DNA from: Rhodococcus xishaensis
Lineage (GTDB): Bacteria; Actinomycetota; Actinomycetes; Mycobacteriales; Mycobacteriaceae
DNA length: 64,000 nt
Reading direction: 5' to 3'
Assembly (NCBI RefSeq): GCF_004011825.1
Contig: NZ_RKLO01000005.1
Location: 248,001 to 312,000 of the forward strand
Shown: in pieces, positions 32,325 through 43,013 of the stretch
How the letters are laid out: every line of letters starts with the position of its first letter
Numbering within the stretch: position 1 is the stretch's first letter
Notes under the pieces: model-generated
What the model saw: only the letters and a program-made list of their open reading frames with translations
Databases searched by the model: none
What the model was told of the DNA's origin: nothing
Translations under genes and position numbers: made by a program

Positions 32325-33065
32325 CTAGCCGCGGCCGTTTGCATGGTCCAGGAATTCGAGCACGGAGGCGTTGAAGAGCTCGGGCCGCTCCTGGGCACAC
32401 GGGTGCCCCGCATCGGGCACGATCATGAGTTCGGCGCCGGGAATCGAATCCGCGATGAGTTCGGTGTGACGGAGGGGGATCACGTCACGTTCCCCCGCGA
32501 TCACGAGTGTCGGAACGGCGATTGCGGCCAGGCTGTCGGCCGTAATGTGCGGGTGCAGGACCATGAGCCCCAACAACTCCCGCTTCCGTGTCAGGGTCGG
32601 CGACAGCCTCGGTGCCAGGATCGACGACAACGGCATCACCAGCGCGCCGACGAGCCAGACGAGGGTCGTGCGAATCCGGAACTGCCACGGCAGGCCGCTC
32701 GGATCGAGGTTGGCACCGTTGACAATCAGCGACCGCACCCGTTCCGGTCGGCGCACCGCCAGCGTCAGCGCAGTGTTGCCGCCGTCGCTGTAACCGAGGA
32801 CGTGCGCGCTGTCGATCCCGAGAGCGTCGAGGGCCACGCACACGTCGTCAGCAAGCCGATCGAAGTCGAGTGGGCCGTCTCCACGCGTCGATTCACCGTG
32901 GGCTCGGGTGTCGAGGGCGACCACCCGAAAGCGCTCGGCGAAGGCCGGCACCTGTGCGGCGAAGTAGTCGAGGTTCTCGCCGTTGCCGTGCAGGAGCACC
33001 AGCGCCTCGCCCGTTCCGGAGACCTCGTAGTGGAGCCGCGCGCCGACGGTTTCGACGTATCCCAC
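32325..33065 (-). CDS. Alpha/beta hydrolase
   Basis: A 246-residue alpha/beta hydrolase from GTG 33065. [14 protein letters not shown] is the oxyanion-hole region; the nucleophile elbow is GYSDGG (serine at about 96), the acid is in [11 protein letters not shown] and the catalytic histidine in [14 protein letters not shown] hydrophobic stretch around residues 133-150 may be part of the lid. It starts five bases after the VOC gene stop, so the two form an operon. Substrate unknown. Confidence 0.88.
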   Translation of the reverse strand: MGYVETVGARLHYEVSGTGEALVLLHGNGENLDYFAAQVPAFAERFRVVALDTRAHGESTRGDGPLDFDRLADDVCVALDALGIDSAHVLGYSDGGNTALTLAVRRPERVRSLIVNGANLDPSGLPWQFRIRTTLVWLVGALVMPLSSILAPRLSPTLTRKRELLGLMVLHPHITADSLAAIAVPTLVIAGERDVIPLRHTELIADSIPGAELMIVPDAGHPCAQERPELFNASVLEFLDHANGRG

Positions 33066-33069
33066 GGGG

Positions 33070-33447
33070 TCAGCTCGGCGGCTGGTGGATCGACAGCACA
33101 TTGCCGTGCGGGTCGCGGAACCACGCGACGCGGGTGCCGTCTGGTGCTGTCCACGCGGCGAGCTCGTCCTGATCCATCCCCTGGTAGCGGAGGAACTCGA
33201 TGCCCTTGCCGCGCAGTTTGTCCACGGTGGACGACAGGTCCGTCGTGCGCCAGCCCAGCACGGTGTAGCCGGTGTCGACCCTCGACTGCACGAGCGTGAT
33301 TCGTAGCTCGGTTCCGCCACCGTCGACGACGAGTGCGAAGGGGGTCCGCTCGACCTCGGACAGACCCAGGGTGTCGACGTAGAACATCGACGACACGTCG
33401 AGGTCTGTGCTGGCCAGGAAGGCGACGAGTTCTCCCGGGAAGGCCAT
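33070..33447 (-). CDS. VOC/glyoxalase-fold protein
   Basis: A 125-residue protein, from the ATG at 33447, with the vicinal-oxygen-chelate pattern: [29 protein letters not shown] at the N-terminus and [17 protein letters not shown] at the end, the latter with the family's final metal-ligand position. The single-module length implies a dimer. An upstream ATG at 33498 would add 17 residues without family resemblance. It is 4 bp from the alpha/beta hydrolase, so both may act on one small electrophile or ester; this is inference. Confidence 0.82.
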   Translation of the reverse strand: MAFPGELVAFLASTDLDVSSMFYVDTLGLSEVERTPFALVVDGGGTELRITLVQSRVDTGYTVLGWRTTDLSSTVDKLRGKGIEFLRYQGMDQDELAAWTAPDGTRVAWFRDPHGNVLSIHQPPS

Positions 33448-33586
33448 GAATCCACTCTGCCCTTCGACGACCGCCGCGGACAAGACCACCGTAGGCAAGA
33501 GACATACAGCGGTGGCTCGGCCACATGGACCATTCGGGAACAGTTACGGTCACAGAATCGGAGGTCGACCATCCAGGAGGAATGAC

Positions 33587-34687
33587 GTGACTGTTGCAGG
33601 TACGGAACGACAGGGCCCGCTCGAGCGTATCCGTGTCGTCGAATTCGCCGGGATCGGTCCCGGTCCGCACGCCGCGACGCTGCTCGCCGACCTGGGCGCT
33701 GACGTCGTGCGGGTCCAGCGGGCAGGACGCCTCCCGGCCGAGGGCGAGGTGGGCGACCAGACCGCACGCAACCGCCGCATCGTCGAAGCCGACCTGAAGA
33801 ACCCCGCCGACGTGGAGAAGATCCTCGGGCTCCTCAGCCGCGCCGACGTCCTCATCGAGGGTTTTCGCCCCGGGGTCATGGAGCGGATGGGTCTGGGTCC
33901 GGACGTCGTCCTCGAGCGCTGCCCGCGCCTGATTTACGGCCGAATGACCGGCTGGGGCCAGGATGGGCCGCTCGCACACTCCGCGGGCCACGACATCAAC
34001 TACATCTCCCTCACCGGCGTGCTGCACGCGGTCGGCCGCAAGGGTGAACGCCCCGTGCCGCCTCTGAACATGGTCGGCGACTTCGGTGGCGGTTCGATGT
34101 TCCTGTTGTTCGGTCTCCTGGCTGCCCTGGTCGAACGTCAGACGTCGGGCAAGGGCCAGGTGGTCGACGCCGCAATGGTCGACGGCACGCTCGCGCTGTC
34201 GCACATCATCTGGAACTTCCGCCGCAACGGCATGTGGTCTGACGAGCGTGGCGTCAACATGCTCGACGGCGGTGCGCCCTACTACGACACATACGAGACC
34301 GCCGACGGCAAGTACATGGCGGTCGGCGCGATCGAACCCCAGTTCTACGCAGCACTGCTCGAAGGCCTCGGACTCGATCCTGCCGCTCTGCCCGGTCAGC
34401 ACGACGCGGCGCGTTGGCCCGAGCTGCGCCAGATCCTCACCGAGCGCTTCCGCGCCAAGAGCCGCGACGAGTGGACCAAGATCTTCGAAGGCACCGACGC
34501 CTGCACCACTCCGGTCCTGACGTTCTCCGAGGCCCCGCAGGACCCGCACATTGCGGCCCGCGACGGCATCATCGAGCTCGAGGGCGTACCGCAGCACGCC
34601 CCCGCGCCGCGGTTCTCGCGCACGGCGACGACCACGCCCGCACCACCGGCACGGACGGCCACCGATGCCGACACACTTTGGCTCTGA
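33587..34687 (+). CDS. CoA-transferase family III protein, probable alpha-methylacyl-CoA racemase
   Basis: A 366-residue class III CoA transferase/racemase. [32 protein letters not shown] is the N-terminal CoA-binding region. Histidine about 135 (HSAGHDINY) and aspartate about 165 ([13 protein letters not shown]) correspond to the general acid/base pair of M. tuberculosis MCR, which favours racemase over transferase. It would interconvert 2-methyl-branched acyl-CoA epimers for sterol side-chain or branched-lipid oxidation. GTG at 33587 has AGGAGGAATGAC upstream. An ATG five bases earlier is out of frame. Confidence 0.9.
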   Translation: MTVAGTERQGPLERIRVVEFAGIGPGPHAATLLADLGADVVRVQRAGRLPAEGEVGDQTARNRRIVEADLKNPADVEKILGLLSRADVLIEGFRPGVMERMGLGPDVVLERCPRLIYGRMTGWGQDGPLAHSAGHDINYISLTGVLHAVGRKGERPVPPLNMVGDFGGGSMFLLFGLLAALVERQTSGKGQVVDAAMVDGTLALSHIIWNFRRNGMWSDERGVNMLDGGAPYYDTYETADGKYMAVGAIEPQFYAALLEGLGLDPAALPGQHDAARWPELRQILTERFRAKSRDEWTKIFEGTDACTTPVLTFSEAPQDPHIAARDGIIELEGVPQHAPAPRFSRTATTTPAPPARTATDADTLWL

Positions 34688-34696
34688 GCATCTTCC

Positions 34697-34736
34697 ACGG
34701 CGGCCGGACACGACGCGGTGCCCGGCCCGCCGCCGT
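34697..34736. terminator. GC-rich hairpin between convergent genes
   Basis: ACGGCGG...CCGG pairs with CCGG...CCGCCGT around a loop containing GACGCG, with a small bulge on the right arm. It fills the 50-bp gap between the racemase stop and the MocR stop and could serve both directions. Confidence 0.5.
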
Positions 34737-34737
34737 C

Positions 34738-36207
34738 TCAGACGAGCATGGAATCGGCCGGTTCCACACTGACCCCGAGGGCTTCGTAGGCCGCCGCAAC
34801 ACCCGCCACCGCGCGTCGCAGTTCCTCCGCCGGCCGCGCGTATGGGAACCGGATGTATCGCTCGAATGCCCCCTCGACGCCGAAACGCGGTCCGGCTGCC
34901 AGTACGACCCCGTAGCTCGGCGCAGTCGCGGCGAGCGCGGTGGACAGCGGCGCCGGCATCCTCAGCCACAACGACATTGCGCCCGTTCCTACAGTGGGAA
35001 CCCAGTCGGGCAGCCGCGCGGACAGCTCGTCGAGCAGGACGGTTCTCTGGCTGCGCAATAACTCGCGACGTTCCTCCACCGGGCCGTCACCAGCCATCAA
35101 CAGATGCAGGCCGGCGAGTTGATCCATCACTGGGGTGCCGAAGTCCCACGCCGCCCGGGTACCGGCGAGCCGGGTGATCAACTCGGGCTCAGCTCGAATC
35201 CACCCAATGCGCAGGCCACCCCAGTGCGACTTCGACAGCGACCCGATACTCACAACGCCCGACCGCGCGAGGCCCGGTGCGTGCGCCGCGACCGGCGCGG
35301 GAGGCGGCGCGTCCAGCCACACGTCGACCATCGTCTCGTCGACCACGAGCGTCATGCTCGTGTCCCGCGCGATCCGTGCGAGTTCGGTGCGACCCGCGTC
35401 GTCTAGACACAACCCGGTCGGATTGTGGAAGTCCGGGATCAGGTACGCCATACGTGCAGCGGTCTGCCTTGCAGCACTGCGGATTCCCTGGAGATCCCAT
35501 GCCTGGGACCCGCCGCCCTCGGGACGCACCGGCACGGGAACCAGGCGGCCGCCCACCTGCCGGATGGCCGCGAGCGCATTGGGATACGTCGGATGGTCGA
35601 CGAGCACCCGCTCTCCCGGGGCGACGAGGACGCCGAGGAGCAGCCGCAACGCGTGCTGGGCACCGGACGTGACCATGATCTGCGCCGGTGTCGTCTCGAG
35701 ACCCCGCGCGCGGTATCGCGCTGCGATCGCCTCGCGCAGGGTCGTGATACCGCGTGGCTCCAAGCCGAAGGTATCGAGAAACGGCGGAAGATCCTGCAGC
35801 GCAGCGCTGTACGCATCCTGAACCGCCGAAGCCGGGGCGGTCATCGCGGCGTAGGTCAGATCCACCACACCACCGTCGGGCAGTGTCCGCCGCTGCACCT
35901 CGGTCGGCTCGTGGTCGTGCGACGTCACGGGAAGGGTGACCGTGCTCCGCGAGCCCTGACGACTCGACAGGTATCCCTCCTCGCGCAAGACCGAGTACGC
36001 GGTGGTGACAGTCGTCCGGCTTACCTTCAACTCACCGGCGAGGTCCCGTTCTCCCGGGAGTGCCGATCCCAGCGGGATCCTGCCGTCATGGACGAGCAGG
36101 CGGATGCCGTCGGCCAGGGACCGGTAGGCGGGACGACGCCCGGCGTCGTCCCTCCACGCACCGAGGTCACGAGACACCGTCCGGGCACCAACCGCATGCA
36201 TCATCAT
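34738..36207 (-). CDS. MocR/PdxR-type regulator: GntR helix-turn-helix plus aminotransferase domain
   Basis: A 489-residue fusion. Residues 25-95 are a GntR winged helix (ADGIRLLVHDGRIPLGSALPGERDLA, VSRTTVTTAYSVLREEGYL). The rest is a fold type I aminotransferase domain with VDHPTYPNALAAIRQVGG, IPDFHNPTG, LVVDETMVDVW and the PLP-binding lysine in SIGSLSKSHWGGLRIGW. The family often regulates a divergent neighbour; here that is a 75-residue membrane protein starting 63 bp away. The ATG at 36207 opens MMMHAVGARTVSRDLG; the other two methionines are equally possible starts. Confidence 0.93.
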   Translation of the reverse strand: MMMHAVGARTVSRDLGAWRDDAGRRPAYRSLADGIRLLVHDGRIPLGSALPGERDLAGELKVSRTTVTTAYSVLREEGYLSSRQGSRSTVTLPVTSHDHEPTEVQRRTLPDGGVVDLTYAAMTAPASAVQDAYSAALQDLPPFLDTFGLEPRGITTLREAIAARYRARGLETTPAQIMVTSGAQHALRLLLGVLVAPGERVLVDHPTYPNALAAIRQVGGRLVPVPVRPEGGGSQAWDLQGIRSAARQTAARMAYLIPDFHNPTGLCLDDAGRTELARIARDTSMTLVVDETMVDVWLDAPPPAPVAAHAPGLARSGVVSIGSLSKSHWGGLRIGWIRAEPELITRLAGTRAAWDFGTPVMDQLAGLHLLMAGDGPVEERRELLRSQRTVLLDELSARLPDWVPTVGTGAMSLWLRMPAPLSTALAATAPSYGVVLAAGPRFGVEGAFERYIRFPYARPAEELRRAVAGVAAAYEALGVSVEPADSMLV

Positions 36208-36270
36208 GCAGTCCAGTATTCGAGATCTGGATGTTTATCTCAAGGCCAGTTACCCCACAGACTGGCCGCC

Positions 36271-36498
36271 ATGAGCACAGTCATCGCCCTGATCTGCATG
36301 ACCCTATTGGCCGGCTTCGTCTACCGGTATCTCTCCCCGGACTGCCCGAGCCGACTGTTTCGGCTCGAACAGTTCCGCCCTGCAGCACCTTTGGCTGGGA
36401 TTCTTGACGAGCCCGATCGAGCGAGGACGGACGGGACACCGTTGCCAGCTACACCCGCCCCAAGGGAGGATCAGTCCAGTTTTGCAGAACTGGACTGA
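36271..36498 (+). CDS. Small predicted membrane protein, divergent from the MocR regulator
   Basis: A 75-residue open frame [24 protein letters not shown] onward: one N-terminal transmembrane helix (about 2-19), then a polar Pro-rich tail. I do not recognise it. It is divergent from the MocR gene with 63 bp between starts, the standard arrangement of a MocR target. Its stop codon lies inside the right arm of the hairpin at 36469-36500. No clear Shine-Dalgarno is visible, so translation is plausible rather than certain. Confidence 0.5.
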   Translation: MSTVIALICMTLLAGFVYRYLSPDCPSRLFRLEQFRPAAPLAGILDEPDRARTDGTPLPATPAPREDQSSFAELD

Positions 36499-36500
36499 TC
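36469..36500 (+). terminator. Hairpin overlapping the small ORF stop
   Basis: GATCAGTCCAGTT and AACTGGACTGATC form a perfect 13-bp stem with the six-base loop TTGCAG. No T-run follows. It overlaps the end of the 75-residue ORF and may terminate transcription before mscR. Confidence 0.7.
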
Positions 36501-36674
36501 GATGGCATCGCACGCCCGGCAGCCCCGATTCCGCCCCGCCGATGTTCGGAATCGTCTCCACCGGTATCCACCCGCAGGTTCAGGGCGCGCGAGGTGACTA
36601 GCCTCGTAGTCGGGTGCGCACCTCGCCATGCGTGCGCCCGTGCGTCCACATCGACCGAACGGAGTGGAGAGATC

Positions 36675-37763
36675 ATGCCGCAGCAGGTGAGGGGCGTCAT
36701 CGCCCGCGTGAAGGATGCGCCCGTCGAACTCGTGAACATCTCGATCCCCGATCCCGGCCCAGGCGAGGCCGTCGTCGCGATCTCGGCGTGCGGAGTGTGC
36801 CACACCGACCTGACCTACCGTGACGGCGGCATCAACGACGAGTTCCCTTTCCTGCTCGGACATGAGGCCGCGGGCATCGTCGAGGCCGTCGGTGAGAACG
36901 TGGACACCGTCGAGGTCGGCGATTTCGTGGTCCTCAACTGGCGCGCTGTGTGCGGAAAGTGCCGCGCCTGCAAGCGCGGTCGCCAACAGTACTGCTTCGA
37001 CACCCACAACGCGAAGCAGAAGATGACCCTCGAAGACGGGACCGAACTGACCCCGGCGCTGGGCATCGGTGCGTTCGCTGACAAGACCCTCGTTCATGCC
37101 GGGCAGTGCACCAAGGTCGATCCGACCGCCGACCCCGCCGTCGTCGGCCTACTCGGCTGCGGTGTCATGGCCGGCATGGGTGCCGCGATGAACACAGGCG
37201 CTGTCACCCGCGGTGACTCGGTCGCCGTCATCGGCTGCGGCGGCGTCGGGGACGCGGCGATCATGGGTTCGCGTCTCGCCGGGGCGAACAAGATCATCGC
37301 TATCGACCGCGACGCCCGGAAACTCGAGTGGGCCATCGGACTCGGCGCCACCCACACCATCGACGCCTCCGAGGTCGACGACGTCGTCGAGGAAGTCCAG
37401 GAACTCACCGACGGCTTCGGCACCGACGTGGTGGTGGACGCGGTCGGCCGCCCCGAGACGTGGAAACAGGCCTTTTACACACGCGATCTGGCCGGTACCG
37501 TCGTCCTCGTCGGTGTCCCCACCCCGGACATGACGATCGAGATGCCACTCGTCGACTTCTTCTCGCGCGGCGGATCACTCAAGTCGTCGTGGTACGGCGA
37601 CTGTCTGCCCGAGCGTGACTTCCCGATGCTCGTCGACCTGCACATGCAGGGCCGACTCCCGCTCGAGAAGTTCGTGTCCGAGCGGATCGCGCTCGACGAC
37701 GTGGAGCAGGCGTTCGTGACCATGCACCGCGGCGAGGTGCTGCGCTCGGTGGTGATCCTGTGA
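36675..37763 (+). CDS. mscR: S-(hydroxymethyl)mycothiol dehydrogenase (mycothiol-dependent formaldehyde dehydrogenase / nitrosomycothiol reductase)
   Basis: A class III-type zinc alcohol dehydrogenase of 362 residues. It oxidises the adduct of formaldehyde and mycothiol with NAD and reduces S-nitrosomycothiol. Catalytic zinc ligands are C42 in SACGVCHTD, the histidine-glutamate pair in LGHEAAG and a later cysteine in LLGCGVMAG; the structural zinc loop is [37 protein letters not shown] is the NAD site. ATG at 36675 has GGAG-rich sequence upstream. The MBL gene overlaps its stop, exactly as in Rv2259-Rv2260. Confidence 0.94.
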   Translation: MPQQVRGVIARVKDAPVELVNISIPDPGPGEAVVAISACGVCHTDLTYRDGGINDEFPFLLGHEAAGIVEAVGENVDTVEVGDFVVLNWRAVCGKCRACKRGRQQYCFDTHNAKQKMTLEDGTELTPALGIGAFADKTLVHAGQCTKVDPTADPAVVGLLGCGVMAGMGAAMNTGAVTRGDSVAVIGCGGVGDAAIMGSRLAGANKIIAIDRDARKLEWAIGLGATHTIDASEVDDVVEEVQELTDGFGTDVVVDAVGRPETWKQAFYTRDLAGTVVLVGVPTPDMTIEMPLVDFFSRGGSLKSSWYGDCLPERDFPMLVDLHMQGRLPLEKFVSERIALDDVEQAFVTMHRGEVLRSVVIL

Positions 37764-38422
37764 GCGGCCGGGCGGGCGGAGCGACGGGGGACCGTAACCG
37801 CCTGCGGGTCGACCGGGTCGTCACGTCCGGAACATTCGAACTCGACGGCGGCACATGGGATGTCGACAACAACGTCTGGCTCGTCGGCGACGACGACGAG
37901 GTCGTGGTCATCGACGCCGCGCACTCCGCGCAGCCGATCATCGACGCCGTCGACAACCGCAAGGTTGTCGCGATCGTGTGCACGCACGGCCACAACGACC
38001 ACATCACCGTCGCACCAGAACTGGCCGAGCGGCTGGACGCTCCGATCCTGCTGAACCCCGCCGACGACATGCTGTGGCAGATGACCCATCCTGGCGTGCG
38101 GCATCAGGCACTCGAGGACGATGAGCGGATCATTGTGGCGGGCACCGAGATTCGGGCAATCCATACCCCGGGTCACTCGCCCGGATCGACCTGCCTGTAC
38201 CTGCCCGACGCCGGTGAATTGTTCACCGGAGACACCCTGTTCTCGGGCGGTCCCGGCGCGACCGGGCGCTCGTACTCCGACTTCCCGACGATCATCGGGT
38301 CCATCCGCGACAGGTTGTTCTCACTGCCGCCCGAGACCCGCGTCCAGCCCGGCCACGGAGACGGCACCACCCTCGGCACCGAAGCCCCGCACCTGGAGGA
38401 GTGGATCGCGCGCGGGCACTGA
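37760..38422 (+). CDS. Metallo-beta-lactamase-fold hydrolase paired with MscR
   Basis: A 220-residue MBL hydrolase with the metal motif THGHNDH at residues 75-81, then [30 protein letters not shown] and a C-terminal [11 protein letters not shown], the pattern of glyoxalase II-like thioesterases. GTG start overlaps the mscR stop by four bases, so it is translated with the formaldehyde enzyme. A likely but unproven role is hydrolysis of S-formylmycothiol to formate and mycothiol, completing formaldehyde oxidation. Confidence 0.9.
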   Translation: MSGRAGGATGDRNRLRVDRVVTSGTFELDGGTWDVDNNVWLVGDDDEVVVIDAAHSAQPIIDAVDNRKVVAIVCTHGHNDHITVAPELAERLDAPILLNPADDMLWQMTHPGVRHQALEDDERIIVAGTEIRAIHTPGHSPGSTCLYLPDAGELFTGDTLFSGGPGATGRSYSDFPTIIGSIRDRLFSLPPETRVQPGHGDGTTLGTEAPHLEEWIARGH

Positions 38423-38439
38423 CCTTCCCGGTCGGGAGG
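38423..38439. terminator. Short hairpin between convergent MBL and purA genes
   Basis: CTTCCC pairs with GGGAGG (one G-U) around GGTC in the 18-bp gap between the two stop codons. Small, but the only structure available to end both transcripts. Confidence 0.4.
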
Positions 38440-38440
38440 T

Positions 38441-39841
<1,401 letters not shown>

Positions 39842-40010
39842 CTAGTCCTCCGAACCGGCCCGAGCCGGCATCGGTACCCGGTCGATCGTTTGCGACGTCG
39901 ACACGGATTCGGGTAGACATCGAAATGCCCTTGCGTGCGACTTACAGGTCCCGTCGCCGCTGTCGTGGCGTGGCGACGAACGTGAGCGCCGGAAATCAGC
40001 AAGGAGTGTC

Positions 40011-40685
40011 ATGACCCCGGTAGTGCTCAAGTGCGGCGACGCGCCCCTACCGTTGGCGCTTCGCTCGCTCGACGTGTTCAACGCGCCCGCCCTCCCGGAG
40101 AAGGACGACTTCGACGAGGCCTTCGCGAAACTGGAAACGGTGGACAACGCACGCCTGGTGATCGTCGGAGATGACGGTGCCTTCGCAGCGGCGCTGACCC
40201 GACTGATGCGCAGCGAGCGTCTTCACATCGAACTCGCCTACGTCCCCGAGGAGCGCACCGACGCCACACACGCGTACGGCTTGCGGACCGGATCCAAAGC
40301 CGCAACCATCGCCGTCTCCGGCACCGCCCGTCGACTGCCACTGATCCGTGACGACGCCGGCATCGCGCTCGTCGGGGAAGCGCACGTCCATGGGTCCGAA
40401 CACGACGGTGAGTTGATCGGTGAGGCATACGTCGACGACAAGCGCTTGTTCTCGGGCACTGTGCCCGGCATGCGGGTGGTACCGATTCCCGAACTTCCGG
40501 GTTTGCGCGCCGCGATCGACAAGCGCCGCTGGTTCGGCGGCCATAGGTGGCTCACCGGCCGTGCCGTCCAACTCGGTTCACCGTCGGCCGTGCTGACCCG
40601 CGACGGCATCCGCACCGAGCGCGCCGTCAAACGCTCGACGTTCTACCGACACGATCAGGACTGGCTTCTCGTCTACGACTCCTGA
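40011..40685 (+). CDS. Conserved actinobacterial protein, Rv0358-like, function unknown
   Basis: A 224-residue soluble protein. It begins MTPVVLKCGDAPLPLALRSLDV, has a possible nucleotide-sensing stretch ARLVIVGDDGAFAAALTRLMRSERLHIELAYVPEERT at about 46-82, and ends DWLLVYDS. The ...VGDDG..AA..L... segment recalls the first half of a diacylglycerol-kinase-like fold, but the second half is not recognisable, so no activity is claimed. Its position between purA and a site-2 protease matches Rv0358. A 280-bp divergent region precedes it, with AAGGAG nine bases before the ATG. Confidence 0.82.
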   Translation: MTPVVLKCGDAPLPLALRSLDVFNAPALPEKDDFDEAFAKLETVDNARLVIVGDDGAFAAALTRLMRSERLHIELAYVPEERTDATHAYGLRTGSKAATIAVSGTARRLPLIRDDAGIALVGEAHVHGSEHDGELIGEAYVDDKRLFSGTVPGMRVVPIPELPGLRAAIDKRRWFGGHRWLTGRAVQLGSPSAVLTRDGIRTERAVKRSTFYRHDQDWLLVYDS

Positions 40686-40747
40686 CTGTGGTCGCCCTTC
40701 GGCGGCACTTCATCGGTACGACGGCACTTCGTCTGGATACTGAAAGC

Positions 40748-41527
40748 ATGCATATCGGCTCACGATTGCGGTCGTCGGTCATCCGGCCGAGCCCCGTGTT
40801 CCTCGGTATCGTCGCGATCGCCATCGTGGGCGGCGTATTCGCCTGGCGGGCGGGCGGCGACGTGTCATCGTCGGGCCGGATCGGGGTCTTTCTGCTCGTC
40901 GTCGCAGGGTGGGTCGTCACGCTGTGTCTGCACGAGTTCGCGCACGCCTTCGTCGCTTGGCGAGCCGGTGATCACGATGTCGTCATCCGTGGTTACCTGA
41001 CACTGGACCCGCGCAAGTACACCCAGCCCCTGCTGTCGATCGGGCTGCCCGTGCTGTTCCTCGCCCTCGGTGGCATCGGTCTGCCGGGCGGCGCGGTGTA
41101 CGTCAAGACAGGGGCCATGCCGCCACGCGTGCAGACACGCGTCGCGCTCGCCGGCCCGACCGTCAACGCCGTTGCCGCGGTGATCCTGCTCACAGTGGTC
41201 CGGATGTTCGGTGTCGACAGCGAACACCAGGTGTTCTGGTACGGCTTGAGCTTCCTCGCGTTCTTGCAGGTGATGGCGACAATCCTCAACCTGCTCCCGG
41301 TCCCCGGCCTCGACGGCTACGCGGCGTTGGAACCGCACCTGAAGCCGAGTACCCGCGCATCGCTGGGCAAGATCAAGCCCTTCGGGCTCCTGTTGCTGAT
41401 TGCGCTGTTGTTCGTGCCGCAGATCAACATTGTGTTCTTCGACACGATCTACTCGATCTTCGGCCTGTCGGGTATCCCGGAGGTCTATGCGTCGTTCGGC
41501 CGCTTCCTCATGCAGTTCTGGCGCTGA
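40748..41527 (+). CDS. Site-2 protease family (M50) membrane metalloprotease
   Basis: A 259-residue polytopic membrane protein with the zinc motif HEFAH (residues 62-66) in the second hydrophobic segment and the third-ligand motif NLLPVPGLDGYAAL near residue 185. About six helices. No PDZ domain, so it belongs to the short SpoIVFB/Rv0359-like group of intramembrane proteases with unknown targets. ATG at 40748 is chosen; a GTG upstream would extend the N-terminus into the short gap after the Rv0358-like gene. Confidence 0.9.
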   Translation: MHIGSRLRSSVIRPSPVFLGIVAIAIVGGVFAWRAGGDVSSSGRIGVFLLVVAGWVVTLCLHEFAHAFVAWRAGDHDVVIRGYLTLDPRKYTQPLLSIGLPVLFLALGGIGLPGGAVYVKTGAMPPRVQTRVALAGPTVNAVAAVILLTVVRMFGVDSEHQVFWYGLSFLAFLQVMATILNLLPVPGLDGYAALEPHLKPSTRASLGKIKPFGLLLLIALLFVPQINIVFFDTIYSIFGLSGIPEVYASFGRFLMQFWR

Positions 41528-41579
41528 GCGCGACCCGAAGTGGCGAGTGCCGAAGTGATGAGTTGCGAAACTGAAGAGT

Positions 41580-41631
41580 GACCGTGTCGGCCCCGATAAG
41601 TGCCGTGTCGATGAATCGGGGCCGACCGGTC
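41580..41631. terminator. Strong hairpin between convergent protease and chorismate mutase genes
   Basis: TCGGCCCCGAT (41587-41597) pairs perfectly with ATCGGGGCCGA (41615-41625), extended by GACCG/CGGTC at the base. The 17-base loop and lack of a T-run are compatible with an actinobacterial bidirectional terminator. It reaches the chorismate mutase stop codon. Confidence 0.7.
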
Positions 41632-41935
41632 ACATGGCATGACCTAGACGCCCCCGCCCGAGCCTTAGCAGCAACAACGCAAGCGTGTGCCCCTCCGGCC
41701 CAAGGTCATCGAATCGCGACAGAACCCTCATTTCCCGGGTGTGCACCAGACGGGGGCCGCCGCCGAGCATGCGCACCTCACCGATCTGACGGGAGAGTTC
41801 GGTACGCCGCTGGATGGCAGCAAGGATCTCTGCATCCAAGCGGTCGATCTCGTCGCGGAGTTGCTCGATGTCGACGCCCTCTTGGCGGTTGGCTGCGAGG
41901 CCCGTCGACATGTTCGATACCTGTGCGCTGGTCAT
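41630..41935 (-). CDS. Chorismate mutase, AroQ class (Rv0948c-like)
   Basis: A 101-residue all-helical enzyme converting chorismate to prephenate. LRDEIDRLDAEILAAIQRRTELSRQIGEVR, RLVHTREMRVLSRF and a C-terminal LLLLRLGRGRLGH closely follow the M. tuberculosis cytoplasmic mutase Rv0948c, which depends on complex formation with DAHP synthase for full activity. The RLGRGRLGH tail is the part that contacts that partner. ATG at 41935 starts MTSAQVSNMSTG; longer frames have no homology. It is not next to other aromatic genes here. Confidence 0.92.
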   Translation of the reverse strand: MTSAQVSNMSTGLAANRQEGVDIEQLRDEIDRLDAEILAAIQRRTELSRQIGEVRMLGGGPRLVHTREMRVLSRFDDLGPEGHTLALLLLRLGRGRLGHAM

Positions 41936-42017
41936 GTCATCAACGCTAGGTACGCGATCGCGTAGGGGCGTAGGTAGTTGACTACTCGAATCAAGCCGGC
42001 CGCGGGTAGGACCGGGA

Positions 42018-42932
42018 TCAGCCCAGCGAGGTGACCCAGCCGTGCAGTTCGTCGGACCGCAGAGCCGATGCATGCCGCTTGCGCAGCGCCTCACAGATCG
42101 GCCCCTGGGTGCCGTCGCCGACGATCCGGCCGTCGACCTCGACGACCGGCGCGACGTTCGCCGATGTGCCGGTCACGAACACCTCGTCGGCGATGTACAA
42201 CTCGGTGAGATCGACCGTTCGCTCGACGACCCGAATGCCGTCCTCGCCAGCGAGGGTCAGTAGCGTACGGCGATTGATGCCATCGAGAATGTCGCAGGAC
42301 ACATCGGGGGTGATGAGGGTGCGGCCCCGCACCAGGAAGATGTTCGCCGCGCTCAACTCGCACACGTGCCCGGCGCCGTCGAGGAAGATCGCGTCGTCGT
42401 AGCCGGCGTCGATCGCGTCCTGCTTCGCCAGCACCGAGTTGACGTAGGCACCGTTGACCTTGGCCCGCGACGGGATCGCGAAGTCCGGAATACGGCGCCA
42501 GGTGCTGGTCTTGAGCCGCATACCGTCCTGCGGGACTATCGGGACCGCGTCGTAGGCAAACATCGACAGTATGGTGCGGCAGCCGCGGACCCGGGTGCCG
42601 GGAATCGACTCGTCGACGTGGACGGTGGCCCGCACGTAGACGTCGGACGCGGGCGCATTGGCGGAGACCAACTCCACCGCGACCGAGACGAACCGGTCGA
42701 AACTCCACTCGCCCTCGAAGCTGTCGATCCCGATGATCCGGCACGATTCGACCAGCCGTCGGTAGTGATCCGCCAGACGGAACGCGGTGCGGGTCGCGCC
42801 GTCGACGTGGACCGGGAACACCGTGTACACGCTCAGTCCGTACAGGACCGCGGACGTCGCTACGCTGAGTGTCGCTTCTTTCGCGGGTACGAGTCCGTCG
42901 CGGTAGTACACGTGAGGATGCGGCTCGGCCAT
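42018..42932 (-). CDS. PLP-dependent aminotransferase class IV (branched-chain aminotransferase / aminodeoxychorismate lyase family)
   Basis: A 304-residue fold type IV PLP enzyme. The PLP lysine is K158 in SRAKVNGAYVNSVLAK, with DGAGHVCELSAANIFLV as the glutamate-containing cofactor motif and FVTGTSANVAPVVEVDGR as the phosphate-binding loop. The AKxNGxYVNSxLAK text favours branched-chain amino acid aminotransferase over D-amino acid or ADC lyase types, though it differs from the main actinobacterial IlvE. ATG at 42932 starts MAEPHPHVYYRDG. It lies 82 bp upstream of the chorismate mutase gene on the same strand. Confidence 0.85.
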   Translation of the reverse strand: MAEPHPHVYYRDGLVPAKEATLSVATSAVLYGLSVYTVFPVHVDGATRTAFRLADHYRRLVESCRIIGIDSFEGEWSFDRFVSVAVELVSANAPASDVYVRATVHVDESIPGTRVRGCRTILSMFAYDAVPIVPQDGMRLKTSTWRRIPDFAIPSRAKVNGAYVNSVLAKQDAIDAGYDDAIFLDGAGHVCELSAANIFLVRGRTLITPDVSCDILDGINRRTLLTLAGEDGIRVVERTVDLTELYIADEVFVTGTSANVAPVVEVDGRIVGDGTQGPICEALRKRHASALRSDELHGWVTSLG

Positions 42933-43013
42933 GGTGCGATCGTAGAGAAAGAGGCCGGGGCTCACAGCGAGATTGTGACCATCACCCCACGCGGGTCGGG
43001 CACGTCGTCCAGC

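Noticed and set aside
32765-34969. 734-codon minus-strand frame across the CoA-transferase gene
   Set aside because: Antisense to a convincing racemase/transferase; composition is low complexity and domain-free.
41528-41580. Apparent short GAAGTG/CGAGTG repeats after the site-2 protease gene
   Set aside because: The units are too degenerate to distinguish from chance in a short spacer.
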